Origin: Garcia nutans
Taxonomy: Eukaryota; Streptophyta; Magnoliopsida; Malpighiales; Euphorbiaceae
Direction: 5' to 3'
Length of the DNA: 64,000 nt
Assembly: GCA_947685225.1 (NCBI GenBank)
Contig: CANTUV010000024.1
Location: forward strand, 25,252,001 to 25,316,000
Shown here piece by piece: positions 20,751 to 33,243 of the stretch. The notes beneath the pieces are model-generated. The model worked only from the letters and a program-made list of their open reading frames with translations. It did not search any database and was not told where the DNA came from. The translations under genes and the position numbers were made by a program. The first letter of the stretch is position 1; each line of letters begins with the position of its first letter.

Positions 20751-23046
20751 TGTGAACGGGGATTTTTGCCCGCACTACCGGTGGAATGGTTCTTGCAACT
20801 TCGGCACTGTTTAGGCTCAGGATCTTAGAGAACACGGACCTAAGTCTGGAGAAAATGGAGTCGCCACCCGGACGGGCCAGGAGAAAGAAAGGTAGATGTA
20901 TCAATTCCTAAGGAATCCCCAAGCCCCTAATGGGTTCAAAAAGTTGGGTATGTGTGGGGAAGGTGAGAAATGGCCCAGCACTCCCACAACGCCCGATTTA
21001 TTGGAACCGACCTCCTTTGCAGGACTTAATATTATAAAATTCTTAAGCATAGCAATATTATCCATATTACACGTAACAATTGAAATAAAGCATCGTTATA
21101 TTAAAAATCAAAGCAACGTCCAAATAAAGCAAATAAATGGATATCCATCCGAGGATGGAAACATGTCCTTACATCATTCGTGTCTAAACTAAATAGGTCA
21201 CCCACCAAAAGGTAGAAGAACGTCCTTTACATTGGTCCAAAATATACAAGCAATTTAAATTACATAGAACTTAAATAATGAGGTACCCACAAAGTGGAAA
21301 CATACCTCTTACAACTTTTGGAAATCCAAATTAATCGATAAAAGTAAATAACCATTCATCATAAATAAGTCATTCATCAAAGATATTAAGCATCAATCAA
21401 AATAATAAACATTCATCCATGATAAATTAAATAAATCAAGCATTTAAATTAAATCTAAGCATATAATAAACTACATAATCAAATCTAAAAATAAAGCAAG
21501 TAAGGATACAAATTAGGATTTACTATTTCTATTTAAAGTTCTTTAATTAACATTTAGGGTTTTGGGATTTTAGTATTATTATTGTTATTTGTTTAGTCTA
21601 CTATAAAGGTTTTGGAAAATTGGAATATATTAGGGGTTCATGAATCAAATTAGAGTTTAGGGGTAACACTATGAAATTAGGGTTTTAGAATATTAAAACA
21701 TTTAGGTTTATAATTCTTGGTTACTGGATTATTGTTTTGGATTTACTGTATTGAGTTTTAAGGTTTAGGTTTATACAGTTTTAAGGTTTTAAAGATTAGG
21801 GTTTAGGAAAACTAGGGTTTACGTATTAGTTTTGAGGGAATTAGGGTTTAGGAATATTTAGGGTTTAGATTAACTGGTTTGGGGCTTACTGTTTTGGTTT
21901 TGGAGTTGAAGAAAATATTTTGAAGTTCTATAAAGCAATTATGATTTTAGAAACCGTAAAGTAGGTTAGGGTTTGGAGATTTAAGAAAATATTTGGATAT
22001 TTTGGAAAAAAAGTTAGAGGAAAACAGTTTAGGGTTTTTAAAAGTTTTTGGAAATAAGAAAAATGATTTAAGGATTTTGGAAACAAAAGAAATGAATTAA
22101 GGTTTTTTGAACATACAAGAAATAAATTTTTGGTTCTTAAGGTTTAGAAGAAACAGAAAAGTATTTTTAGGGTTCTTAAGGTTCTTGGAAACAGAAGAAT
22201 GCCTTTTAGGGTTCTTAAGGTTTTTGGAAACATAAGAATACTTTTTAGGGTTTTTGAAACGAAAATCAAGTTATGACATATTTAAAGATCAAAGTTTTGT
22301 GTGAATATTATTATGAATCAAAGAGACGAAGCTACTATGATCATGAGTAATTTATGATTAAGGATCAAACCTGCGTAGTTGGTTCCTCCAAAATTAACTT
22401 CTGGGTGAATTGAGGCAAATGCAGTGTGGCTACCTTTGATGAATTGTTGATTGCTTGCTTGTTGCTCCTCTCCAATCTGAAGTCCCAAGTTCCAGTCCAA
22501 ATCCAAAGTTTTAAAGTTTTAAAGTCCCTCGAAGTTTCCCCCTTTTTCTGTCTTTCAAAATGTTATTTATAGGAAAATTTATAAGATTCATTCTAGTTGT
22601 TTAAGGAAACTATAATTAATTAGGAAAAGAAAACTGAAACCGAATAGAATTTGGTTTTGGAAAAAATTACGTTGGAAAATTTTCACTAGCGAAATTGCGA
22701 GCGCTGGCCAAAACTGCGAGAAAATTGCGAGAGCTGGGCGCGCTGGCTGGAAGACCAGTCAATTTCATCTCAGGAATTTCCTGCAGGCGAATTGGGCTCG
22801 GCAAACCTTCGGCAACGGAATTTTTTTGTCGCCGATTTTCCCTTCGCCGATTTTTATTTTTATTTTTATTTTTATTTTTATTATTATATTTTATTATTAT
22901 ATTTTTTATTAACTTCACCATTTTTTTATTTTTATTAAAAACTGTAAATAATAAATTATTAAAATAAATATTATTTAATTAAAATACAACAAAAATTATT
23001 TTGGACTATATAAAAAAAATCTGACCGGACTGGGTCAAAAATTAAG
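20751..23046 (-). repeat. Tat LTR (copy D) in tandem array, terminal GGTCTACA deleted
   Basis: 2296 bp, starting TGTGAACGGGG. At the right edge the usual AAGGGTCTACATAATG reads AAGTAATG, so eight bases of the terminus are lost while the leader joins at the same TAATG. Otherwise colinear with B and C. Confidence 0.8.
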
Positions 23047-23768
23047 TAATGATTCATGCAAAAAACAAGCCCATGATTAATTGTTCTTAGTATAAACTAG
23101 GCTCACAATTGATTTTTGGCATTTCGTAATTGACCTAAATAATTTGCAAGCACTTTGTAAGAAAAGGGTGGATAAAAACAATTTTGTTTCTAAGCCCATT
23201 GTAGAAAATTTTTTGAAAAAATAGATTTTGGGCTTAGTATTTTGGTTATGAGCAAAAGAATTTTTAATTTGTTTTTAGAAAAGTTTTATGTCCAAAGACC
23301 ATCTTGAAAAGTTTTGAAAATAGCTTTGGTCTTTAGATTTTAAAGAAAAAATTTATTTTGAGCTTACAATGGACTTAGGTCATATTATAAAAAGAACAAA
23401 CCAAATATGCCATGATTTAAGCCAAGATAAATTAACCATAGTCAAACAACAAACACTTGGGGTAAAACCTAAGGAAAGTAACTAAGCCAATTACATGAGT
23501 TTTAGTCTTTAGGTTAAAAGATTTAGGTACCTATAGCAAGTGTATACCAAATGGTACGAGGCTATGAGTGGTTATGCCATGCCCGATCTACATACCTTGA
23601 GTGAAAGTTTGTATCCCTTATATAACACAACACGGGTAACACGGGCGCCCTAACTCACGCACATGATGCAAACTAATATGATGCAATGGATAATATCATT
23701 ATAAGAAAGAATAGTATAATCAAAAGACCAATGGAATCAACTTCTCTTATCCCCAGTGGAGTCGCAAT
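23047..23768 (-). repeat. Tat 5' leader with primer-binding site (array spacer 3)
   Basis: Third leader copy (722 bp). The primer-binding site reads TCCCCAGTGGAGTCGCAA at 23750-23767, with one mismatch to the conserved CCA end. It precedes LTR E. Confidence 0.7.
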
Positions 23769-26700
23769 TGTGAGCGGGAATTTTTGCCCCCACTCTCGGT
23801 GTAATGGTTCTTGCGACTTCAGCACTATTTAGGCTCGGGGCCTTAGAGAACACGGACCTAAGTCTGAAAAAATGGAGTCTCCACCCGAACAGGCCAGAAA
23901 AAGAAACGGGTGGATGACTCGATTCATAAGGAATTCCCAACCCCCTAATGGGTTCGGAAAGTTGGGTACGTGTAGGGAAGGTGAGAAATGGCCTAGCATC
24001 CCCACAACGCCCGGTTCATTGGAACCAGCCTCCTTTGCAGGTCTTAATATTATAAAATTCTTAAGTATAACAATAGTATCCATATTACACGCAACAATAT
24101 AAATATAGTATTATTATATTAAAAATCAAAGCAATGTCCAAACAAAGCAAATAAATGGACACCCATCCGAGGATGGAGACATGTCCTTACATCATTAGTG
24201 TCTAAACTAAATAGGACGCCCACCAAAAGGTAGAAACATGTCCTTTACAATGGTCCAAAATATAAAAGCAATTTAAATTACATAGAACTTAATTAATGAG
24301 GTACCCACAAAGTGGAAACATACCTCTTACAACATTTAGAAATCCAAAAAAAATCGATAAAAGTAAATAACCTTTCATCATAAATAAGTCATTCATCAAA
24401 GATATTAAACATCATTCAAAATAATAAACATTCATCCATGAAAAATTAAATATATCAAGCATTGAAATTAAATCTAAGCATATAATGAACTACATAATCA
24501 AATCTAAAAATAAAGCAAGTAAAGATACAAATTAGTGTTTACTGTTTCTATTTAAAGTTCTTTAATTAACAATTAGGGTTTTGGGATTTTAGTATTATTA
24601 TTGTTATTTGTTTAGTCTACTGTAAAGGTTTTGGAAAATTGGAATGGATTAGGGTTTCATGAATCAAATTAGGGTTTAGGGGTAACATTATGAAATTAGG
24701 ATTTTAGAATATTAAAACATTTAGTTTTATAATTCTTGGTTACTGGATTATTGTTTTGGATTTACTGTATTGAGTTTTAAGGTTTAGGTTTATAGGGTTT
24801 TAAGGTTTTAAGGATTAGGGTTTAGGAAAACTAGGGTTTACGTATTAGTTTTGAGTGAATCAGGGTTTAGGAATACTTAGGGTTTAGATTAACTGGTTTG
24901 GGACTTATTGTTTTGCTTTTGGTGTTGAAGAAAATGGTTTAGAGTTTTATAAAGCAATTATGATATTAGAAACCATAAAGTAGGTTAGGGTTTGGAGATT
25001 TAAGAAATTATTTGGGAATTTTGGAGAAAAGTTAGACGAAAACAGTTTAGGGTTTTTAAAAGTTTTTGGAAATAGGAAAAACGATTTAAGGTTTTTGGAA
25101 ACAAAAGGAACGATTTAAGGTTTTTTAGACTTAGAAGAAATAAATTTAGAGTTCTTATGGTTTAAAAGAAACAGAAAATTATTTTTAGGGTTCTTAAGGT
25201 TCTTGGAAACAGAAGAATACCTTTTAGGGTTCTTAAGGTTTTTGGAAACATAAGAATACTTTTTAGGGTTTTTGAAACGAAGATCAAGTTATTACATATT
25301 TTAAGATAAAAGTTTTATGTGTATATTATTATGAATCAAAGAGACAAAGCTACTGTGATCATGAGTAATTTATGATTAAGGATCAAACCTGTGTAGTTGG
25401 TTCCACCAAAATTAACTTCTGGATGAACAGAGACAAAGGCATTGGCTACCTTTGATGAATTATTGATTGCTTGCTTGTTGCTCCTCTCCAATCTGAAGTC
25501 CCATGTTCCAAGCCAAATCCAAAGTTTAAAAGCTTTAAAGTCTCTCGAAGTTCTCCCCTTTTTCTGTCTTTCAAAGTGTTATTTATAGGAAAATTTATAA
25601 GATTCATTCTAGTTATTTAAGGAAACTATAATTAATTAGGAAAAGAAAACCAAAACCAAATAGAATTTGGTTTTGGAAAAAATTGCGTTGGAAAAAGTTT
25701 GCTGGTAAAATTGCGATCGCTGGCCAAAACTACGAGGAAATTGGCCTTGGCCAACCTTCGGCGACGAAAAAATTTCATCGCCGATTTTTCCGTCGCCGAT
25801 TTTTTTTTATTTTTTATTTTTTTTCTTTTCATTTTTTATTATTTTTTTATTATATTTTTTATTAACTTCACCATTTTTTATTTTTATTAAAATTTATAAA
25901 TAATAAATAATTAAAATAAATATTATACACATTACATGCAACAATTAAAATAAACATCATTATATTAAAATCAAAGCAATGTCCAAACAAAGCAAATAAA
26001 TGGACAACCTTCCGAAGATGGAAACATGTCCTTACATCATCCATGCCTAAACTAAATAGGACACCCACCGAAAGGTTGAAACATGTCCTTTACATTGGTC
26101 CAAAATATAAAAGCAATTTAAATTACATTATATCTAACTAATGAGGTACCCACAAAGTGGAAACATACCTCTTACAATTTTAATATTAAAACAAATAAAT
26201 AATAACAATAAAGAAAACATCCATCCATGATAAATTAAATAAATCAAGCATTGAAATTAAAAAAATCAACCACCAAAGTATATAATAGACTACATAAACA
26301 AATCTAAAAATAAATAAGGTAAAGATACAAATTAGGATTTACTGTTTCTATTTAAAGTTCTTTAATTAATATTTAGGGTTTTGGGATTTTAGTATTATTA
26401 TTGTTATTTGTTTAGGCTACTATAAATGTTTAAGAAAATTGGAATAGATTAGGGTTTTATGAATTTAAAAAAGTAGTAAGGTTTTTTAGTTAATTAAATT
26501 AGGGTTTAAAGGTGACATCATAAAATTAGGGGCTTTGGAATCTTAAGACATTAGGTTTATAATTCATGTTTACTCAATTGTGATTTTAGATTTTTTGGAT
26601 CGTGGCTTTAGGGTTTAAATTTATTAGATTGGATTCACTGAATTAGGGTTTAGGAAAACTTAGGGTTTACTATTTTGGTTTTTCAAAAAAGTTAGGGTTT

Positions 26701-27757
26701 TTGGTATTTTAGAAAACATATTTGGTTTTAGGATTTAAGAAAAACGTTTAGAGTTTTATAAAATAATTATGATTTTTAGAAAATGTAAAGAGAACTAGAG
26801 TTTGGAGATTCAAGAAAACATTTGGAGATTTTGGACAAAAAGTTATGGTCTAGATGAAAATAGTTCAAGGAAAATAATTTATCATTTTAAAGATTTTGGA
26901 AACAAAAGAGAAACAATTTTAGGGTTTAAAGTTTTAGAAGAAATGTTTTAGGGTTTTTAAGGTTTGATCAATTTGTATGATGAAACAATTAATTCAATTT
27001 GAATGATGAAGCTACTGTAAAGAAATAAATAAACAAAATAGAGATTCAAACCTCTGTTTGTTGGTTCCACCAAAAATTGCTTTCTAGATGAATAATAACA
27101 AAGGCAGTATGACTACCTTTGATGAATTGTTGATTGCTTGCTTGTTGCTAATGTCTCTTGCTAGGGTTTTCTATCTTTTTTCCTCAGTCAAAAGTCCAAT
27201 TTTTGATCGATTAAAGTACCAAAGTTTGGCTCAGTAAAACCAATTTTTGATCCCCTAATCAAAGTCCCTTAATTCTATGTTTTAAAATGTTATTTATAGG
27301 AAAAATCATAAACCTAATTCTAATTGTTTAAGGAAACTAAAATTAATTAGGAAAAGAAACCAAAACCAAATAGAATTTGGTTTTAAAAAAACTACGTTGA
27401 AAAATTTCACTGGCGAAATCTGTGAGAGCTGGAGAAATTTTTTTGCAAAATTGGCTGGGCAGCCAGCCAATTCGCCGCAGGAAATTCCTGCGGTCAACTG
27501 GCCCAAGGCCATTTTGCCATAGGAATTTCCTACGGCGAAATGCCCTTGCAGGAAATTCCTGCGGGCAAATTGGCCTGGCCAACTGCACATTCTACGATGA
27601 ATTTTTTTCGTCGCCGATTTTTTCATCTCCAATTTTTATTTTTATTTTTTATTTTTATTATTATTATTTATTAACTTCACCATTTCAATTTTTATTAAAA
27701 ATTATAAATAATAAATACTAAAATAAATATTATTTAATTAAAATACCACAAAATCTT
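23769..27757 (-). repeat. Two fused Tat LTRs (copies E and F)
   Basis: Copy E (23769-~25927) follows the pattern of B-D. At ATATTAT (about 25922-25928) it switches into the early part of a more diverged LTR (copy F: AACAATTAAAATAAACATC, then the CATGTCC and GAGGTACC blocks). F runs to AAATACCACAAAA at 27757, where chromovirus pol begins. ATATTAT occurs in both parent positions, so a short-homology deletion is likely. F contains three GCAGGAAATTCCTGC-type palindromes (27473-27567). Both terminal CTACA ends are gone. Confidence 0.7.
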
Positions 27758-30270
27758 CTTCCATGGAGAAACCTTCAGAAACTGAACTCTATGTTTCATC
27801 TCTTTAAATTCGAATAGGATTTCTGTCGGTCTGAAGCTACTTTCAAATGACCCCGAATCACCTTCACTTTCTCCTCTATTTCTTTAATCAAATCGGGACC
27901 AACCAGTTTACCATCTCCAACTTCATCCCAACACAAAGGTGTCCTGCATCTCTTGCCATATAAAGCCTTATAAGGAGTCATCCCAATACTCGACTAATGA
28001 CTATTGTTATAAGCAAACTCAATTAATGGCAAAAATCTGTCCCAATTCCCGGTAAAATCAATGATACAGCACCTCAACATATCCTCCAAAATCTGTATCA
28101 CTCTCTCTGACTGTCAATCTATCTGAGGATGGAAAGCAGTACTAAAATGCAATCGAGAACCCAGAGCATCCTGCAAACTCTTCCAAAACCTTAAAGTAAA
28201 CTGGGGATCTCGATCCGACACCAATGACACTGGGACTCCATGCAACCTAACTATCTCGTTGATATACAGCTCAACCAATCTCTCAAGACAAAAAATCCAT
28301 CTGAACTGGAAGAAAATGAGCTGTCTTCATCATCCAATCAACTATCACCCAGATTGCATCATGCTTCTTCTGAGTCAAAGGTAGTTCAGTCACAAAATCC
28401 ATTTTCACTCGCTCCCATTTCCACTCTGGAACTGATAAAGGTTGGAGCAATCCTAAAGGAACTTGGTGCTTAGCCTTCACTTTCTAGCAAGTAAGACATA
28501 TGGATACAAACTCTACTATGTCCCTCTTCATTCCTAACCACCAGTAATGTCGCTTCAAGTCCTGATACATCTTGGTACTCCCAGGGTGCATAGTAAAAAG
28601 TGACTGATGTGCTTCCTCTAATATCATTCTTTTCAATTCTGCATCATCAGGAATACACAATCTATCTCTGTACCATAAACTACCATCATCCCTCACATAA
28701 AAGTCTCGACTCTCCCCCTTCTGACAAACCAACACAATTTTCTGAATTACCTCATCTGCCAACTGAGCCTTCCTAATATGATGCAACAAGACTGGCCTCA
28801 ACTGCAACTGAGCCATCAAAGCACCATCATCAGAAGATTCAAATTTAGCATGCAACGCTCTCAACTCAACAAGCAACGAGAGCGAATAAGCAGTCAAACA
28901 TGCCAAAGACTTTCGACTCAAGGCATCAGCAACAACATTTGCCTTACCAGGATGATAATCAATCAAACAGTCATAGTCTTTAATCAACTCTAACCACCGT
29001 CTTTGCCGAAGATTCAACTCTCTCTGAACACCCAGGTATTTCAAACTCTTGTGATCCATATAAATGATACACATTTCCCCATACAAATAATGCCGCCAAA
29101 TCTTCAAAGCAAAAACTATTACTGCTAATTCCAAATCATGCGTCGGATAATTCAGCTCATGCGGTTTCAACTGTCGAGAGGCATAAGCAATGACTCTACC
29201 CTCTTGCATCAGAACACAACCTAAACCACTGTGTGAAGTATCACTGTATATCACATGTGGTTTACCTTCCACAGGCAGGGTAAGGACAAGAGCCTGAGTC
29301 AACATCTTCCTCAGCTGCTCAAAACTTGCCTGACACCGATCAGTCCACACAAATTTAACTCCTTTCTAAAGTAATCTGTTGAGTGGTGTAGCTATTATAG
29401 AAAAACCCTTCATAAATCGATGATAATAGCCTGCCAATCCTAGAAAACTTCTAACCTCTGTCACAGTCTTCGGTGGACTCCAATTCAAGATAGCCTCAAC
29501 TTTACTCGGATCCACTCTAATACCCTTTGCTGAAACCACATGACCAAGAAAAGCTACCTGATCGAGCCAAAACTCACACTTAGACAGCTTAGCATACAAC
29601 TGCTTCTCTCTCAGAGTCTGCAATACGATTTGCAAATGTCTATCATGATCCTCCTCATTACGCAAATACATTAAGATGTCATCAATGAAGACTACCACAA
29701 ACAGATCCAAAAATGGTCTGAATACCCTGTTCATCAAATCCGTAAAAGCTGCTAGTGCATTTGTTAATTCAAAGGGCATCACCAGAAACTCATAATGCCC
29801 ATACCTCTTATGAAAAGCTGTCTTGGGTACATCCACATCTCTGACTCTCAACTGATGGTATCCTAATCTCAGATCAATCTTAGAGAATACTGCTGCTCCC
29901 TTCAACTAATCAAAGAGATCATCTATCTGAGGCAAGGATACTTGTTCTTGATGGTCATCTTATTCAACTGGCTATAATCAATACACAATCTCATGGTGCC
30001 ATCATTCTTCTTCACAAGCAACACAGGCGCTCCCCATGGGGACATACTAGGGCAGATAAACCCTTTATCCAATAACTTCTGCAACTGCACCTTCAACTCT
30101 CTCAACTTAGCAAGTACCATCCGATAAGGGGTAATAGAGATAAGAGTGGTACTAGGCAACAAATCAATACCAAACTCCACTTCTCCCTCAGTCGGTACCC
30201 CTGGCAACTCATCAGGGAAAACATCTAGAAATTGGGCAACAGTGGGTATACTTTCAAGCAGGGATCCCAC
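27758..30270 (-). pseudogene. Chromovirus (Tekay/Del-like) pol: RT, RNase H, integrase, truncated
   Basis: On the minus strand: N-terminal RT region from ~30250 (VFPDELPGVP, then WGAPVLLVKKNDGT and MRLCIDYSQLNK), RT core 29905-29366 (FIDDILMYL is the catalytic block), RNase H from ~29350 (VIYSDTSHSGLGCVLMQ; NVVADALSR), integrase zinc finger (HQSLF...HPG; CLTC) and DDE core (VKMDFV; VSDRDPQF; QSERVIQ), ending after SYSNLKR where Tat LTR F abuts near 27757. Breaks: a 1-nt loss near 29930, stops at 29366 and 28484 (both at expected Gln codons), a frameshift near 28285, and further stops. The chromodomain end is missing here; a similar end lies at 54388-54872. Confidence 0.85.
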
Positions 30271-31593
30271 TACTAAGCAGAAATTGTACCTAAACCTCAA
30301 AATAAGCACTTTTAAAACAAAGAATGACCTAAACGAATATGTGTGGAACATACATTCATATAATGTTGAGATTTTAAAACACATTTGATGATAATGATGA
30401 TGCACATGATACTATATGAACAATGTTATGTTATATGCATTGTGAATGGTAACGTGTTATATGAATTATGTATTTTGGGAATGTTATATCAATGATGCTA
30501 TATGTACAATATGAAGTGAGATATGATATGATATGAGGCCATTGTGATTGGCTATGATAACTCAAATATGATGTGAAGCCATTGTGATTGGCTATGATGA
30601 TTCAATTGAAGACATAAGGCATGTTTGCCTAATTGATGATGAGATTTGAGAATGAAATAATAAATGAATTGTGTGTCTAATGTGTTATTCATTTTCAGAG
30701 TTTTGTTGTTGGTGGCATGCCTAATGGTAACAATCTCTTGAAGTTAGGTTGGATTGAATCCTTGAAGCCTAATTGAGATGTTACAACCCTTGAAGCTAGG
30801 TTGGGTTGGTTCTTGAAGCCAAGTTGGCATGCTTTGTTCCCCTTGAAGCTTGGTTGAACCTAATCCTTGAAGCCTAGTTGGGTCTATGATAATGATAAAT
30901 GTGATATCAAAACCAAAGCATTAACTCTGAAAATTGAATGGCATATTAGTGTGTTTTGGGCCCATGCTTGTCTTTGTATTTAATGTGATTCTTGAATAGT
31001 GAAATTAATGGAACTATGGAGATGTAATATGAATGTTGTTATGACATTTAACAAAGTATGATGTGAAATTATGATATGCTTATATGAGTATGGTTTATGA
31101 AATATAAAGGTGTGATGTTAGTTTTGCACTTATGATATTATCTTTATGATTTAGTTGTGTGACATTGCATTGCCTTAAAGTATAATGTTAGTATACTATG
31201 TACTACTAAGCCGTTGGCTTAGCATGATAGTGTTTGATCGCGCAGGTGATAGAGTTGAACCTGAAAGCTCCTTGAGACCAAGTGAGACTAGACATTGAGG
31301 ATTTCCTTTTGGGACTTAAAGATCAGAGAAGAGCTGCCAATCATATATATTTATTCTATGTTTTGTAAACTTTGATTTATAACATATTTGTAATAACTTC
31401 CGCTGTGATTTAGTAAATGTTTTTATATATATGGTGTCTTTTGGATTTCTTTTAAAATGTTTGAGATTGGTTTCACTTATTTACAAAGATATTGTTGTGT
31501 CTTTTTAAACTGTGGCATTTTCTATATTCAGTATACGTATATTACGATCGTTTAAGCATGCTTGGTAAGTATACAGGGTATAGGGGTGTTACA
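30271..31593 (+). repeat. Chromovirus LTR remnant, 3' end TGTTACA
   Basis: Non-coding. From ~30400 to 31593 it has the look of a Tekay/Del LTR: TTGGCTTAGCATG, CGCGCAGGTGATAG, TTGGGACTTAAAGATC, and the terminus GGGGTGTTACA. Internal direct repeats include GCCATTGTGATTGGCTATG (about 30537 and 30577) and CCTTGAAGC-type repeats (about 30735-30890). It runs opposite to the pol fragment on its left, so the two are not one intact element. The left edge is unclear. It cuts into the Athila integrase on its right. Confidence 0.6.
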
Positions 31594-32501
31594 TGTTTGA
31601 TGTGTGGGGAATAGACTTCATGGGTCCTTTCCCCAAGTCCTTTGGTTATGAATACATTTTAGTTGCTGTTGATTATGTTTCCAAATGGGTGGAGGCAATC
31701 CCCACCCGTACTAATGATGCTAATGTGGTTGTTAAATTTGTGAAGGAAAACATTCTTAGCAGGTTTGGCACACCAAGGGTGATAGTCAGTGATGGGGGGA
31801 GCCATTTTTGCAACAGGCTTTTTGAGAAGTTAATGCACAAATCTGGTGTGAAGCACAAGGTGGCAACCCCATACCATCCACAGACTTCTGGACAAGTGGA
31901 AACATCAAACATGCAGCTAAAAGGAATTCTAGAGAAGACAGTCAACACATCCAGGAAGGATTGGGCAAGCAGATTGCATGATGCACTATGGGCATATCAG
32001 ACTGCTTTCAAAACTCCTCTAGGTATGAGTCCATATCGATTGGTGTTTGGAAAAGCTTGTCACTTACCAGTGGAGTTGGAGCACAGAGCATATTGGGCAA
32101 TCAAGACTCTGAATTTGGACTTGGACATGGACAAAGCGAAGAGAGAAAGATTTCTGCAAATATCAGAGTTAGATGAGCTGAGGAATGAGGCTTATGAGAG
32201 CTCGAGAATTTACAAGGATCGCACTAAAGCACTTCATGATAGAATTATAGTGCGAAAGACATTGAGTCCAGGTATGAAGGTTTTACTTTTTAACTCACGA
32301 CTCCGTCTTTTTCCAGGTAAACTCAAGTCTCGATGGAGTGGGCCTTTCGAGATAAATCGGGTGTATCCTTCTGGTGCTATTGAATTACTCAACTCTCGAA
32401 CAAGTGAGACTTTTAAGGTAAATGAACAAAGAGTTAAGCCATACAATGAAGGATTTCAAGATGTGAGGATCATTGATAGCACTTTGATCCGTGATCCCTA
32501 A
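31594..32501 (+). CDS. Athila integrase, N-terminally truncated
   Basis: Open frame of about 300 residues from FDVWGIDFMGPFPKS to a TAA at 32499-32501. The DDE core is complete: WGIDFM (Asp), VIVSDGGSHF (Asp) and GQVETSN (Glu). Athila hallmarks follow: KACHLPVELEHRAYWA, LLFNSRLRLFPGKL, RWSGPF and FKVNEQRVKPY. The zinc finger, RNase H, RT and gag are missing because a chromovirus LTR abuts at 31593; the first ATG overlaps that LTR's final base, so this is not a natural start. No stops or shifts. It cannot act alone without the N-terminal domain and the rest of pol. Confidence 0.85.
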
Positions 32502-32543
32502 GCCTTGCATGATGTCAAGCTTCATGACATTAAAGAAGCGCTA

Positions 32544-32561
32544 AATGGGAGGCAACCCATT
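32544..32561 (+). repeat. Post-integrase hairpin AATGGG(AGGCAA)CCCATT
   Basis: A 6-bp stem with loop AGGCAA lies 43 nt after the integrase stop. The second Athila has GGTGGG(AGACAA)CCCACC at 40301-40318 in the same place: the first two base pairs differ but still pair, and the loop is nearly invariant. This suggests conserved RNA structure in the genomic or ORF1 transcript. Confidence 0.6.
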
Positions 32562-32740
32562 GGTTTGCATTTATTTTTCGTAGTTGTAATTTTAAATTTA
32601 GCGAGTATTGATTTATGTTCGGTTTCAATAAATGGACTGTGCTTTGATCGATTTTTCTTTACTTTGTGTTTCAGGGTGTTTAAAGAAGAAGGTTTGCAAA
32701 ATCGTTAAAAAAAATGTTAAAAGTGAATAAAAAGGCAGTA

Positions 32741-32998
32741 GGTGACACGGCCAAAGGACTTGGCCGTGTCCCTTGGCCGTGTCACACACTGGATATGGCC
32801 AAGTTTCCTCAAAAATTTTGTTTCGATTTTGCATTTTGTACAGATTAGGACACACCCAGGGGACACGGCCTTGTCAGTGGCCGTGTCCCTCCAAAACCAT
32901 TAGACACGGCCGTGTCCCCTTGACTTGGTCGTGTCCCTTCACTTACACACACCAACACGGCCAAGTCAACACACACACGGCCGTGTCACTCCAATTTT
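32741..32998 (+). repeat. Palindrome array ACACGGCC/GGCCGTGT upstream of Athila ORF1
   Basis: Several inverted repeats built from GACACGGCC and GGCCGTGTC, e.g. GACACGGCC...GGCCGTGTC at 32746-32770 and again near 32858-32887, with linkers such as CCTCCAAAACCATT. The array stops ~240 bp before the ORF1 ATG. A near-identical array lies in the LTR of the same element (36165-36590). Confidence 0.75.
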
Positions 32999-33243
32999 AC
33001 ACTTTTAAAAACCCGATCTAGCCCAATTTCTTTTCATAAATCCCTAATTTCCTATTCTTCGTCTCTTTCATTCTCTCGCTCTCTGTAACACCAAAACCAT
33101 AGCTTTTGATTTCAAAACTCCACCTCTTCCATTAAAACTTCAAATTACTTCAACAAAACTTGAGATAATCACTTAAAACTTCCTCTTTACTCGTATTATT
33201 TTGTTTTAATTCAGTTTTGGGTGTTAATTTTTCAGATCTCACG

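Noticed and set aside
14795..27757. Centromeric satellite
   Set aside because: The ~3 kb unit is clearly LTR plus leader with a primer-binding site and only about four copies; no separate satellite monomer.
30400..31593. Host gene 3' UTR
   Set aside because: Transition to GGGGTGTTACA and the chromovirus-like internal blocks fit an LTR better, and no coding exons lie upstream.
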